DNA from: REBR01 sp033721915
GTDB lineage: Bacteria; Pseudomonadota; Gammaproteobacteria; Pseudomonadales; Oleiphilaceae
Direction: 5' to 3'
DNA length: 64,000 bases
NCBI GenBank assembly: GCA_033721915.1
Contig: JAWWAC010000006.1
Span: 38,984-102,983 of the forward strand
The position numbers and the translations under genes were made by a program. A model generated the notes under the pieces. That model saw nothing but the letters and a program-made list of their open reading frames with translations. It had not been told where the DNA came from and did no database searches. How positions within the stretch are numbered: the stretch's first letter is position 1; each line of letters opens with the position of its first letter. Below are positions 40,655 through 49,705 of the stretch, piece by piece.

Positions 40655-41281
40655 TCAGGCGGTTTCCCGGGCGTCCAGCCGCGACACTGTCAGAAGTATG
40701 GCCTCCCCGCTGGGAGCGAGGCGGGCATTGAGCTGCCAGTGACTGTCATCCTGTCGCGATTCGTCATGGCTTTCCAGTACGCAGGAACAGGCACTGTGGG
40801 AATGACGGGGCAGTTCCAGAAAAGCGGCCAGACGGGACGGACGACTGGGCCTGAGCAGGCTTTCCAGTGGCTGGCCATGAAGGGAGTCGCTCCGGCTGGC
40901 CAGCAGCTCTGTCGCCGCCTCGTTGTAATCGATGATATGGCCATCCTGCCCCAGTATCAAATACCCCAGGGGAGCGGAGTGGAACAGGGTGTGGTAGTAC
41001 AGACGGTCCCGGTAGGCCTGTCGCTCGCTGTGCTGGAGCTGCTCGTACTGGATGTCCAGCTCCACCTGGTGGGTCTGCAGCTCATGGAGCAGTTTCAGGG
41101 CATCCGCCGAGTGCTCCTCAGAGCTGGCCAGGCGATGCAGCCGTGACAGTGCGTCCGGATCCAGGGCCCAGCCATGATCGGGCCCGTCGGCACCGGCCTC
41201 CAGCCGTGCCTCCGCGTCCAGGCGCAGTTTCTCGAATGCACTGCCGGTGCTGGCGCCACCGGTCGTATGGGTGGCAGACAT
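40655..41281 (-). CDS. PAS-domain protein upstream of CheB-CheR fusion
   Basis: This protein of about 208 residues has a helical N-terminus (ALKLLHELQTHQVELDIQYE; QLQHSERQAYRDRLYYHTLF), which is the usual linker, followed by a PAS domain (SAPLGYLILGQDGHIIDYNE; AATELLASRSDSLHGQPLES). No kinase, GGDEF or output domain follows. AAGGAGG precedes ATG 41281. It lies 46 bases upstream of the CheB-CheR-PAS gene and probably senses a signal for that protein; the N-terminal portion resembles those preceding CheBR-linked sensor kinases. Confidence 0.78.
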   Translation of the reverse strand: MSATHTTGGASTGSAFEKLRLDAEARLEAGADGPDHGWALDPDALSRLHRLASSEEHSADALKLLHELQTHQVELDIQYEQLQHSERQAYRDRLYYHTLFHSAPLGYLILGQDGHIIDYNEAATELLASRSDSLHGQPLESLLRPSRPSRLAAFLELPRHSHSACSCVLESHDESRQDDSHWQLNARLAPSGEAILLTVSRLDARETA

Positions 41282-41356
41282 AAGGCCTCCTTGGCTTTTT
41301 TGAGCGGTCATTCACAATACTACCATCAGGACTCTCTGGATGTGACCGCTGGCGGT

Positions 41357-42361
41357 TCAGTGTGCCGGATTTTTCATGCCGAGGAGCGCCTCGGCGCCAA
41401 TCTCAAAAGAGCGGTGCCGTGCCGTCTGGTCGTAAATATGGCCGGTGAGGATCAGCTCGTCCACGTCCGTGCGCCGGAGAAAATCACGCAGCCAGCGTTG
41501 TACGCTTTGCGGCGAGCCCACGGCGGATTCCCTCAGGGCCTGTGACGCACCGGCCCTCTCACGAGCATTGCCTATGGTTTGCGGGTCCTCCACCGGTGGC
41601 TGAAGCGGCCCCGGTGTGCCCCGCTGCAATGCGATGAACTGCTGTTCCATGGAAGTCATCAGCCGCCGTCCCTCTTCATCCGTGTCCGCGGCAAAGAGAT
41701 TCACCGCCGCCGCCGCATAGGGGGTTTCCCGGTAGCGGGAAGGCTGGAACTGGCTGCGGTAGACATGCAGTGCCTCGTCCAGCAGGTCCGGCGCAAAATG
41801 GGAGGCGAAGGCATAGGGCAGCCCCAGGGCCGCCGCCAGCTGGGCACCGAACAGACTGGAGCCGAGAATCCACACCGGCACCCGGGTGCCGGCACCGGGC
41901 ACCGCCTGCACACGCTGACCCGGCGATACGGGCTCCAGGTAATGGATCAGTTCCTGCACCTCCTGGGGGAAGCGGTTGCCGGCCTTCATGGCATCACGGC
42001 GCAGTGCCCTCATGGTCTCTCCGTCGGTGCCAGGGGCCCGACCCAGGCCCAGGTCCACCCGGTCCGGGTAGAGGCAGGCCAGTGTGCCGAACTGCTCCGC
42101 CACCACCAGCGGGGCATGGTTGGGCAGCATCATGCCGGCGGCGCCCACACGGATGGTCTCGGTGCCGGCGGCGACAAAGCCCAGTGCCACCGGCGTGGCG
42201 GCACTGGCGATGCCGGTCATGTTGTGGTGCTCCGCCATCCAGAAGCGGTGGTAACCCAGGGCCTCGGCGTGGCGTGCCAGTGAGCGGGCGTTGAGCAGGG
42301 CGTCCCGGGGGGTGCTGCCCAGGTTGATGGGAGCGAGGTCCAGCAGTGAGAAGGCGTGCAT
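41357..42361 (-). CDS. LLM-class flavin-dependent oxidoreductase (luciferase-like monooxygenase)
   Basis: This protein of about 334 residues has the bacterial-luciferase TIM-barrel pattern: SLLDLAPINLGSTPRDAL, YHRFWMAEHHNMTGIASAAT, TIRVGAAGMMLPNHAPLVVA, and EQFGTLACLYPDRVDLGLGR with APGTDGETMRALRR. VWILGSSLFGAQLAAALGLP and AFASHFAPD follow. These match the YhbW/MsnO8-like subgroup whose substrates are mostly unknown. ATG 42361 starts right before the conserved N-terminus. Confidence 0.88.
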   Translation of the reverse strand: MHAFSLLDLAPINLGSTPRDALLNARSLARHAEALGYHRFWMAEHHNMTGIASAATPVALGFVAAGTETIRVGAAGMMLPNHAPLVVAEQFGTLACLYPDRVDLGLGRAPGTDGETMRALRRDAMKAGNRFPQEVQELIHYLEPVSPGQRVQAVPGAGTRVPVWILGSSLFGAQLAAALGLPYAFASHFAPDLLDEALHVYRSQFQPSRYRETPYAAAAVNLFAADTDEEGRRLMTSMEQQFIALQRGTPGPLQPPVEDPQTIGNARERAGASQALRESAVGSPQSVQRWLRDFLRRTDVDELILTGHIYDQTARHRSFEIGAEALLGMKNPAH

Positions 42362-42440
42362 GGTGACTCCGTGGACAAAACCTGCTGACAGCGTAATGGG
42401 CCTGGCGCCTCTCAACAATATGGGATGGCGCCGATGCCTT

Positions 42441-43565
42441 TCAGTGGGGTTCTTTTAACGTCGGCTGGCGGATCAGCACGGCGGCCCGGTAACGGCGTTT
42501 GCCATAGCGGGTCATGGCGTCCAGTTCCTCCAGCCTGACCGGCATAAAGCGGTTGTCGATGGCCGCCTGGTGGTTGTCGCTGTCGATATCCGGGTCGTTG
42601 AAGTAGGCGTGATGGTCGTCCATGTCCACCAGCCAGACCCAGTGGGGGGCCTTGTTGCGGTTCAGCCGCCAGGTGCTGATCAGCAGCACCAGTGTCCAGC
42701 CCTGTGCCAGCAACCCGGGCAGGTCGTTCAGGTAGAGTTCGCGTTTTTCCACCTCCACACCGGCCTCATGGCAGTCCTCCAGGAAGGTCTCATGGGCCAG
42801 TTGCATGATGGTCTGCTTCTCCGCGGAGCGCACCCCGTCCATAAAGGGGCTGTCCAGGTGGCTGGCCCAGACACGGGCGCTGAAACCCCGGTGCCTGGCC
42901 GCCAGTGCCAGCCCGAAGGGGGAGGTGCCGGCGGGCCCGGTGGTCATGTAGACGGTGTTGGCCTCGCGCCATACCCGCAGCTCCTCCTTGCGGTCCAGTG
43001 GCCGCCGGGGGTTGCGGTGGTGCATGGCCATCATCAGCGCCGCGGGCCCGCAGGTAAAGGCCGTGGACTGGGGGTAATAGGGCAGGCCGGCGGGTGGGCT
43101 GGCCGCGCCGGGCTGTGCCGGATGCAGGCCCTTTTCCATCTGCAGGGCATCGCCGCCGTCCTCGTAATAGCCCTTGAGCCGACCCAGGCGCTGGTAGCCG
43201 CCACTCTCGTAAAGGCGGATGGCCACCTGGTTGTCGGCACGCACCTCAAGGCGGATAAAGCGGCAGCCTTCCTCCCGGGCCAGCCCTTCAAGCTGCTCCA
43301 GCAGCTGGCGGCCGATGCCCTGGCCACGGGCCCGGGCATCCGTGGCCAGTGAATACAGCCGGGCCAGGCTGGTGCCCCGGTGCCGCAGCACCAGCCCATA
43401 GCCCAGCAGTTGCTCCTGCTCGTCCGTGAAGACACTCATCAGGTGCAGGTCATGGCGCAGGAAGCGCTGGAAGCTGCGGCGGCTGATGCGGTCGCTGCTG
43501 AAGGTGGCCTCCTCAAGGCGAATCAGTCCCGGCAGGTCGTCCAGGGTGGCGGGTCTCAGTGGCAT
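42441..43565 (-). CDS. GNAT acetyltransferase fused to C39-type peptidase domain
   Basis: This protein of about 374 residues has two parts. Residues 1-150 are a RimI-like GNAT domain (LATDARARGQGIGRQLLEQL; EVRADNQVAIRLYESGGYQR). Residues 160-370 are a papain-like C39 peptidase: the Cys in YYPQSTAFTCGPAALMMAMH, and His/Asp in HWVWLVDMDDHHAYFNDPD. C39 domains remove leader peptides at double-Gly sites, or bind them. The gene is divergent from a RimK-like ligase, and this pairing is, as I recall, repeated in many gammaproteobacteria. The target is unknown. Confidence 0.85.
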   Translation of the reverse strand: MPLRPATLDDLPGLIRLEEATFSSDRISRRSFQRFLRHDLHLMSVFTDEQEQLLGYGLVLRHRGTSLARLYSLATDARARGQGIGRQLLEQLEGLAREEGCRFIRLEVRADNQVAIRLYESGGYQRLGRLKGYYEDGGDALQMEKGLHPAQPGAASPPAGLPYYPQSTAFTCGPAALMMAMHHRNPRRPLDRKEELRVWREANTVYMTTGPAGTSPFGLALAARHRGFSARVWASHLDSPFMDGVRSAEKQTIMQLAHETFLEDCHEAGVEVEKRELYLNDLPGLLAQGWTLVLLISTWRLNRNKAPHWVWLVDMDDHHAYFNDPDIDSDNHQAAIDNRFMPVRLEELDAMTRYGKRRYRAAVLIRQPTLKEPH

Positions 43566-43726
43566 GGGCCGGCCTCTACAAATCCCTGTTGACGGACACA
43601 GGGCAGTGGTTGGATGATGCCGTGAACTATATCATAAATCGACCTTTGCCTCCGTGCCGCCGGCGAGCGCCGTGGCCCTCCAGCCCTGTATCCCTGTGAC
43701 CCATTAACCCGAGAAAAGGAAACCCG

Positions 43727-45175
43727 ATGACCCGTCTCAGCCTGATTGTGGACAAGACCTCCGACTGGAAGGCGTTTTACCCCACGGAAGATCTTCAGAC
43801 CGCACGGGAATACCTGGATGAGGCGGGCCTGGCGCCACGGCGTGTGATCAACCTGTGCAGCTCCTACAAGTACCTCAGCCGTGGCTACTATGTGTCCCTG
43901 CTGGCGGAGGCCCGGGGCCACAAGGTGATTCCCTCGGTCAAGGCCATCACCGATATTGCCCAGTCCGCCCTCTTTGGTGTCTTTGACGCCACACTGACAC
44001 GACGACTGGATGCCGTGGCGGGGGACGCGAAGCGGCTGCAGTGGCGCATTTTTTTCGGGGAATCCCAGGACCCGGCACTGATGGATCTCTCGCGCCACCT
44101 GTTCGAGCGCTTTACGCTGCCAATACTGGAGGTGACCTTCACCCGCAAGACGGACTGGCAGCTGAGCGGGATCCGGGCGCTGGGGCTTGAGAAACTCACG
44201 GAGCCGGAGGAAACCCATTTTGCCAACAGCCTGGAGCGCTACTCCAAAAAGCTCTGGCGCGCGCCCCGCTCAAGGCGCAGCTACCGTTACGACATGGCCA
44301 TACTGGTCAACCCGGACGAGCCCCATCCCCCCAGCGACAAGGGCGCACTGCGCCAGTTCGAGAAAGCGGCACGGCGACAGGGCATGGATGTGGACTTTAT
44401 CCGGGCGGCGGACTATTTCCGCCTGGCGGAATACGACGCCCTGTTTATCCGGGAAACCACCAACGTCAATCACCACACCTATCGCTTCTCACGCAAGGCG
44501 GCCCACGAGGGCATGGTGGTCATGGACGATCCGGACAGCATCCTGCGCTGCACCAACAAGATTTACCTGATGGACCTGATCCGTCAGCGGCACCTGCCGG
44601 CGCCCCCCAGCCGGGTCATTGCCCAGGCCAGCCAGGCCATGGTGAAAGAGCTGGGTGAGGAGTTGGGTTACCCCATGGTGCTGAAGGTGCCCGACGGCTC
44701 CTTTTCCGTGGGGGTGGTGAAGGTGCGGGACGGTGATGAGCTCAAGCGCACCGCCGCGGATCTTCTGCGACAGAGCGCCATCATACTGGCACAGGCCTTT
44801 GTGCCCACGGACTACGACTGGCGCATCGGCGTGCTCAATGGCCGCGCCATCTACGCCTGCCGCTACTACATGGCACAGGGCCACTGGCAGATCTACAACC
44901 ACGCCGCCACACAGAGCAAAGAGCAAAGCGGTGATTCACAGACACTGCCCACCCACGAGGTGCCCCGTGTGGTGCTCAAGGCCGCCCTTGAGGTGGCCAC
45001 CGCCTTTGGCAACGGGCTTTACGGGGTGGACCTCAAGCAGCGGGGTGATGAGGTGTTTATCATCGAGGTGAACGACAACCCCTCCATCGACCAGGGCGTG
45101 GAAGACGCCTGGGCCGGTGAGGGGCTGTACGACACCATCATGGAGGAGTTCCGCCAGCGCCTGGACCGGCGCTAG
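43727..45175 (+). CDS. RimK-family ATP-grasp ligase with RLAN N-terminal domain
   Basis: This protein of about 482 residues has an N-terminal domain (SLIVDKTSDWKAFYPTEDLQ; RVINLCSSYKYLSRGYYVSL) typical of RimK-like proteins with the RLAN extension, followed by an ATP-grasp fold. MVVMDDPDSILRCTNKIYLM, YPMVLKVPDGSFSVGVVKV and AIYACRYYMAQGHWQIYNHA lead to the Mg-binding end IIEVNDNPSIDQGVEDAW. ATP-grasp RimK enzymes add amino acids, usually Glu, to a protein or peptide. AAGGA precedes the ATG. Divergence from the GNAT-C39 gene implies a joint task. Confidence 0.9.
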   Translation: MTRLSLIVDKTSDWKAFYPTEDLQTAREYLDEAGLAPRRVINLCSSYKYLSRGYYVSLLAEARGHKVIPSVKAITDIAQSALFGVFDATLTRRLDAVAGDAKRLQWRIFFGESQDPALMDLSRHLFERFTLPILEVTFTRKTDWQLSGIRALGLEKLTEPEETHFANSLERYSKKLWRAPRSRRSYRYDMAILVNPDEPHPPSDKGALRQFEKAARRQGMDVDFIRAADYFRLAEYDALFIRETTNVNHHTYRFSRKAAHEGMVVMDDPDSILRCTNKIYLMDLIRQRHLPAPPSRVIAQASQAMVKELGEELGYPMVLKVPDGSFSVGVVKVRDGDELKRTAADLLRQSAIILAQAFVPTDYDWRIGVLNGRAIYACRYYMAQGHWQIYNHAATQSKEQSGDSQTLPTHEVPRVVLKAALEVATAFGNGLYGVDLKQRGDEVFIIEVNDNPSIDQGVEDAWAGEGLYDTIMEEFRQRLDRR

Positions 45176-45202
45176 GCGGAGCTGACCATCAGACCGCCGT
45201 TA

Positions 45203-46645
45203 TCAGGCACCTGAGGCCATGGGGCGGGTGACATTGACGCTGAAGGGCAGGGTGATTTCATAGGTAATGCCGTTTCCTGCCTGGCCGTTGCGGCCGTTGC
45301 GCTGGGCAGACACATAAAGGCGCTTGCCGTCCGGTGAGAAGGCCGGCCCCGTCACCTCGGATTCACCGGTCACGTCAGAGACCTGCAGCAGTGGGATGGT
45401 GGTCAGGTCCGGCAGCAGCACCATCACCCGCATAAAACCGCCGTCTTCCACCACCAGGATATCCCCGTCGTCGGTCATGGTGATGTTGTCCACGCCGGTC
45501 AGTGGCTCCTCGTTCTCGTCCACCGGGGAGCCTTCGACCATGGCTTCTGGTGAGTAGATGTTTTCTACGGTCTGGCCGATGGTGTCTATGGCCCAGAGGC
45601 TGTTATCGCCCTTGTTGGAGAAAAACACAAAACCATTCAGGAACCAGCAACCTTCATTGCCGGAAAAGATGGTGGTCTCATCGGAATAGACCTCACTCTG
45701 GGGACGGCCGTCATTGATGGCATCCACCCAGCGAATGGGGGCAGGACCCTGTCGTGCCGCCTCAATGCCTCCCTCCACCACCAGTACCTGGAGAATGCCT
45801 TCCTCCAGGTTGGGCCGTCCCCCTTCCGGCCAGTCGGCTGCCGTAAACACGGTGCGGTAGAAGCGGTCGGAACCGCCGAAGTCCTCGGTGTGGTAGATGG
45901 TGCGGTTGGCCTCGTCCACGGCGGCCTGCTCGTGGCCCTTGCGGCCGAAGATATCCAGGCGGCGGCCGCCCGGGTTGGTGCCCAGCGGCTCGCACTCGAA
46001 CAGGTAGCCGTCGGTGATTTCCTCGCCGCACAGCCAGGTACCCCAGGGGGTGGCCACACCGGAGCAGAGCGTGGTGACGTTTTCCAGCGCCTGGTAGGCA
46101 TCAATCAGGTTGCCGTCCTGGTCGAACCGCAGCACGCCGACACCGCCATTGAGTCCGGAACCGGAAGCTTCCACGTTTTCGCGGCTGACAATGGGCTGCA
46201 GAGGGTCGAAAAGTCCGCCGCTGGTGGCGTCACGCACCTCGGCATTGGCCACATAGAGCCAGCCGCCGTCGGGCATGCGGAAGGTGGCGGCACCGTCGGG
46301 GTCGGCCACCCAGGCAAAGCTGGAACTGCCGGGCAGTGGTTGTTCACCGGAGACAGCCACCACACGGGAGCGGAATCCGGCCGGAAGCCTGATGCCGTTT
46401 TCATCCGCTGGCAGCAATGGGCCGATTTCCTTGAACAGGCTGGGGACGATGGTCTCCACGGTGTCCCCGTCAACCGGGGGCGACTCCGGAAGGCTTTCAC
46501 TGACCTGGGTGCCGGTGCTGTTGCCACCCACACAGCCTGTCAGCAGCTGCGCGGTGGTGACACTGCCGGCGGTGAACAGCAGGTTGCGGAGAAAGATGCG
46601 CCGTGAAAGGCCCTGTGCCTGAATGGAGTTCAGTAATGGATGCAT
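45203..46645 (-). CDS. PhoX/DUF839-type Tat-exported lipoprotein
   Basis: This protein of about 480 residues has a twin-arginine signal (SRRIFLRNLLFTAG) that ends in a lipobox (LLTGCVGG), so it is probably exported folded and lipid-anchored. The mature part is a beta-propeller of the DUF839/PhoX type (NPGGRRLDIFGRKGHEQAAV, DEANRTIYHTEDFGGSDRFY, NITMTDDGDILVVEDGG, GPAFSPDGKRLYVSAQ). PhoX enzymes are Ca-Fe alkaline phosphatases. Whether the metal ligands are complete cannot be judged by eye, so phosphatase activity is unproven. The start at 46645 keeps the signal at the N-terminus. Confidence 0.82.
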   Translation of the reverse strand: MHPLLNSIQAQGLSRRIFLRNLLFTAGSVTTAQLLTGCVGGNSTGTQVSESLPESPPVDGDTVETIVPSLFKEIGPLLPADENGIRLPAGFRSRVVAVSGEQPLPGSSSFAWVADPDGAATFRMPDGGWLYVANAEVRDATSGGLFDPLQPIVSRENVEASGSGLNGGVGVLRFDQDGNLIDAYQALENVTTLCSGVATPWGTWLCGEEITDGYLFECEPLGTNPGGRRLDIFGRKGHEQAAVDEANRTIYHTEDFGGSDRFYRTVFTAADWPEGGRPNLEEGILQVLVVEGGIEAARQGPAPIRWVDAINDGRPQSEVYSDETTIFSGNEGCWFLNGFVFFSNKGDNSLWAIDTIGQTVENIYSPEAMVEGSPVDENEEPLTGVDNITMTDDGDILVVEDGGFMRVMVLLPDLTTIPLLQVSDVTGESEVTGPAFSPDGKRLYVSAQRNGRNGQAGNGITYEITLPFSVNVTRPMASGA

Positions 46646-46814
46646 AACAACTGCCTCTGCCTGTGCCAACGTGATTGGTGACAAAGGCTAATGGTTTGTT
46701 ATGACAATTGGATGGCGGTCGCGTGAAATAATGTGGTGCCTGGTCGGGGGGAACCCTGGCAGAGAACGACAGGCAGAAGAATGGAAGGGTGAGCCCGTGG
46801 GGTGTGCGGCCTGT

Positions 46815-47588
46815 TCAGGCCGCTTTCTGACGGGCGGATTTGATCAGGTCGTAGGCGTGGCTGATCTCCTGGGTTTTCTCCTCGGCCATGGCCCGCATGC
46901 TTTCCGGCATGCCCCGTCCGGCCAGCTTGTCCGGGTGGTTTTCACTCATCAGCTTGCGGTAGGTGCGTTTGAGCTCCGCATCGTCCACGGAGGGAGAGAC
47001 ACCCAGCACCTTGTAGGCATCCTCCAGCTCCGCCTGCGGGGTTCTGTTGCCAGTACGGCCGGCATGGGCGCCCCGCAGCATGGCTTCCAGCTGTTCCACC
47101 TGGGCCTCAGGCAGCCCCAGGCCCCTGGCCACACGCACCAGCATGTCGTGCTCCGCCGGGTGCACCTGGCCGTCGGCAGCCACCGCCGCCACCTGCACCT
47201 GCAGGAACATCTGCAGCAATGCCGGCTGGCGGCCACTGACCCGCAGAAACGAGGCCAGCTCTGCCTCCAGGTCAAAGTCGTCCTGCTTGCCCCGGTTGAA
47301 GGCCGCCTTGGCCTCTTCCCGCTGGGCGGCATTGAGTCGGAACTTCTCAAACAGCGCCTCCGCCGCCTGGATCTCATCCTGGCTCACGACGCCATCCGCC
47401 TTGCACAGGGCCCCCATGACCGCGAACACCGAACGGGTGAACTCCGACTGCACGGAGCGGATACGCTGCACCAGCTTGAATTTGGCCCACTGCACCAGTG
47501 CCCAGGCAATGACCGCCCCCACCACAAAACCGGGAAAACGGCCAAAGGCGAAGCCGATGGCACCGCCGATGAGAATGGCAAACAACAT
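46815..47588 (-). CDS. djlA: DnaJ-like co-chaperone DjlA
   Basis: This protein of about 257 residues has an N-terminal single membrane span (MLFAILIGGAIGFAFGRFPG, with GVVGA-type glycines) and a TerB-like helical middle (VFAVMGALCKADGVVSQDEI). The C-terminal J-domain contains the HPD motif (YRKLMSENHPDKLAGRGMPE). This order is diagnostic of DjlA, which stimulates DnaK from the inner membrane. The start at 47588 gives the usual N-terminus. It lies between the PhoX-like gene and the SLC13 gene on the same strand. Confidence 0.93.
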   Translation of the reverse strand: MLFAILIGGAIGFAFGRFPGFVVGAVIAWALVQWAKFKLVQRIRSVQSEFTRSVFAVMGALCKADGVVSQDEIQAAEALFEKFRLNAAQREEAKAAFNRGKQDDFDLEAELASFLRVSGRQPALLQMFLQVQVAAVAADGQVHPAEHDMLVRVARGLGLPEAQVEQLEAMLRGAHAGRTGNRTPQAELEDAYKVLGVSPSVDDAELKRTYRKLMSENHPDKLAGRGMPESMRAMAEEKTQEISHAYDLIKSARQKAA

Positions 47589-47684
47589 AACGGAATCCTG
47601 TATCGGGGCATTAAAACGCCGGGAGGGGCCATGGTAAAGGAATGACGCGTTGAGTGACAGATTCCCGGTTGTCACACACCGGTA

Positions 47685-49526
47685 CTACAGGGGCCAGACC
47701 CACAGCAGCATGGGCACACTCACCAGCACCACCAGGATTTCCAGGGGCAGGCCAAGGCGCCAGTAATCACCAAAGCGGAATCCGCCGGGGCCGAGTATCA
47801 GTGTGTTGTTCTGGTGGCCAATGGGGGTCAGGAAGGCGCAGGAGGCGCCGATGGCCACCCCCATGAGAAAGGAGTCCGGGTTCACACCCAGCTGGGCCGC
47901 CGAGCTGATGGCGATAGGGCACATGACGGCGGCGGTGGCGGCGTTGTTCATGAAATCCGACAGCATCATGGTCACCACCAGCAGGGCCACCAGGGCCACG
48001 ACGGCGTGGCCCTGTGCCAGGCTCTCCAGCAGGAAGCCCGCAATCAGGTCCGCCGTGCCGGTGCTGGCCATGGCGCCGGCCACGGGAATCAGTGCCGCCA
48101 GCAGCACGATCACCGGCCAGTCGATGGTGTCGTAGACCTGCCTTGGCGGCACTATGGCAAGTGCCATGAAGACCAGCACCCCCATGGTGAACGAGATGGC
48201 CGCCGGCATCAGCCCGAAGGCGGCGCCGGCAATGGCCGCCACCATCACCAGTGTGGCGATACCCGCCTGTCGCCGGTCCGGGATGGTGATCTCACGGCTG
48301 GCCAGTGGCGCACAACCGAACTCGGTACTGAAGCCGGACAACGCCTCAGGGCGGCCCTGGATCATCAGCACATCACCGGCCTGAATGGGGGTGGAACGCA
48401 GGCGCCGGATGCTGCGCATGCCCTCTCGGGAGATGGCCAGCAGGTTCAGGCTGTGACGGGCGCGCAGCCCCAGCGCCTCGGCGGAGCGGCCGATCAGTGC
48501 CGAGCCGGGCATGGCCACCAGCTCCTGCAGCTCGATGCCGTCCCGGTCCTGTTCGCGCTTTTCCTTTTTCTCTTTACGGCGCTGGGCTTTCTCCTCGTCG
48601 CTCAGTGGCTTGGCGTCCTCTGGATCCTCTTGCGGGGCTTCCTCACTGTCCAGCTCCAGACCCAGTCCCGAGAGCACCCCGGAAAGGGCCTCCGGCTCCG
48701 CCTCCAACACCAGCACATCCCCGGGCTGGAGCACCCGGCCGGGGTTGGGGGCCGTCACCCGCAGTGCGCTGCGCGCCATGCCCACCACCTGGGCATCCGC
48801 CTCCTCCAGTTCCGACTCCAGCTCACGCAGTGTCTTGCCGTCGGCCTTGCCATCGCCGATGACCCGCACCTCCGTGAGGTAGGTGCCGGTGTCAAAACTC
48901 TCCACGCCGGCCTGGTCCCGCCCAGGCACCAGAAAACGCCCCGCCAGGGCGATAAAGAGCACGCCGGCCACCGCCACCGCCAGACCCACCGGGGTGAAAT
49001 CGAACATGCCAAAGCTTCCGGCCCCCGCCTCGGAGCGGAATCCGGAAACAATCAGGTTGGGGGGTGTGCCGATCAGTGTGGTCATGCCACCGAGAATGGT
49101 GCCGAAGGCCAGTGGCATCAGGGTCTTGCCCGGGGCCAGCGCATGCTTGCGGGCCAGCTGCAGGGCAATGGGCATCAGCAGTGCCATGGCGCCTACGTTG
49201 TTCATGAAGGCGGACAACACCGCACCCAGCCCCGACAGGGCGGCAATGGTTAGCATGGGGCCGGCGCCGCTGGGCAGCAGCCGCTGCGCCAGTGCGTCCA
49301 CCGCACCGGTGCGCTGCAGCCCGTAGCTGAGGATCAGCACTGCCGCCACGGTGATCACCGCCGGGTGGCCAAATCCGGCAAAGGCGTTCTCCCCGGCCAC
49401 CAGCCCGGTCAGTACACAGGCCAGCAACGCCCCCAGTGCCACCATGTCATGGCGCCATCGACCCCACAGGAACATGCCCACTGTGGTGGCCAGAATGGTG
49501 AGTATGATCACTTGATCCGGGGTCAT
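47685..49526 (-). CDS. SLC13-family anion permease with two TrkA_C domains
   Basis: This protein of about 613 residues is a Na+/dicarboxylate or sulfate-type symporter with around eleven hydrophobic segments. Family motifs are ALSGLGAVLSAFMNNVGAMA, IGTPPNLIVSGFRS and, in the second half, MLSDFMNNAATAAVMCPIAI and GASCAFLTPIGHQNNTLI. Two TrkA_C domains lie between the halves (DAQVVGMARSALRV; RARHSLNLLAISREGMRSI), separated by a charged linker of KEKKEKREQ type. Cargo is not predictable. The ATG at 49526 is preceded by GGAG. Confidence 0.92.
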   Translation of the reverse strand: MTPDQVIILTILATTVGMFLWGRWRHDMVALGALLACVLTGLVAGENAFAGFGHPAVITVAAVLILSYGLQRTGAVDALAQRLLPSGAGPMLTIAALSGLGAVLSAFMNNVGAMALLMPIALQLARKHALAPGKTLMPLAFGTILGGMTTLIGTPPNLIVSGFRSEAGAGSFGMFDFTPVGLAVAVAGVLFIALAGRFLVPGRDQAGVESFDTGTYLTEVRVIGDGKADGKTLRELESELEEADAQVVGMARSALRVTAPNPGRVLQPGDVLVLEAEPEALSGVLSGLGLELDSEEAPQEDPEDAKPLSDEEKAQRRKEKKEKREQDRDGIELQELVAMPGSALIGRSAEALGLRARHSLNLLAISREGMRSIRRLRSTPIQAGDVLMIQGRPEALSGFSTEFGCAPLASREITIPDRRQAGIATLVMVAAIAGAAFGLMPAAISFTMGVLVFMALAIVPPRQVYDTIDWPVIVLLAALIPVAGAMASTGTADLIAGFLLESLAQGHAVVALVALLVVTMMLSDFMNNAATAAVMCPIAISSAAQLGVNPDSFLMGVAIGASCAFLTPIGHQNNTLILGPGGFRFGDYWRLGLPLEILVVLVSVPMLLWVWPL

Positions 49527-49705
49527 TGGGCTCCGTCTCGTTGCCAGAAGGAAGTGCATCTTAGCAGATGATTGTGTGTATGAAGCCATGGGTAGGGCAA
49601 TTCCTGGTCGCCTACAGGCATATCGGTTTAATGAGTAGGGGGTTACGCATAAGTCGGATTTTGGATAGGCTGTAAAACTAATTGGTGAGGACAGGAGGTA
49701 CACCA

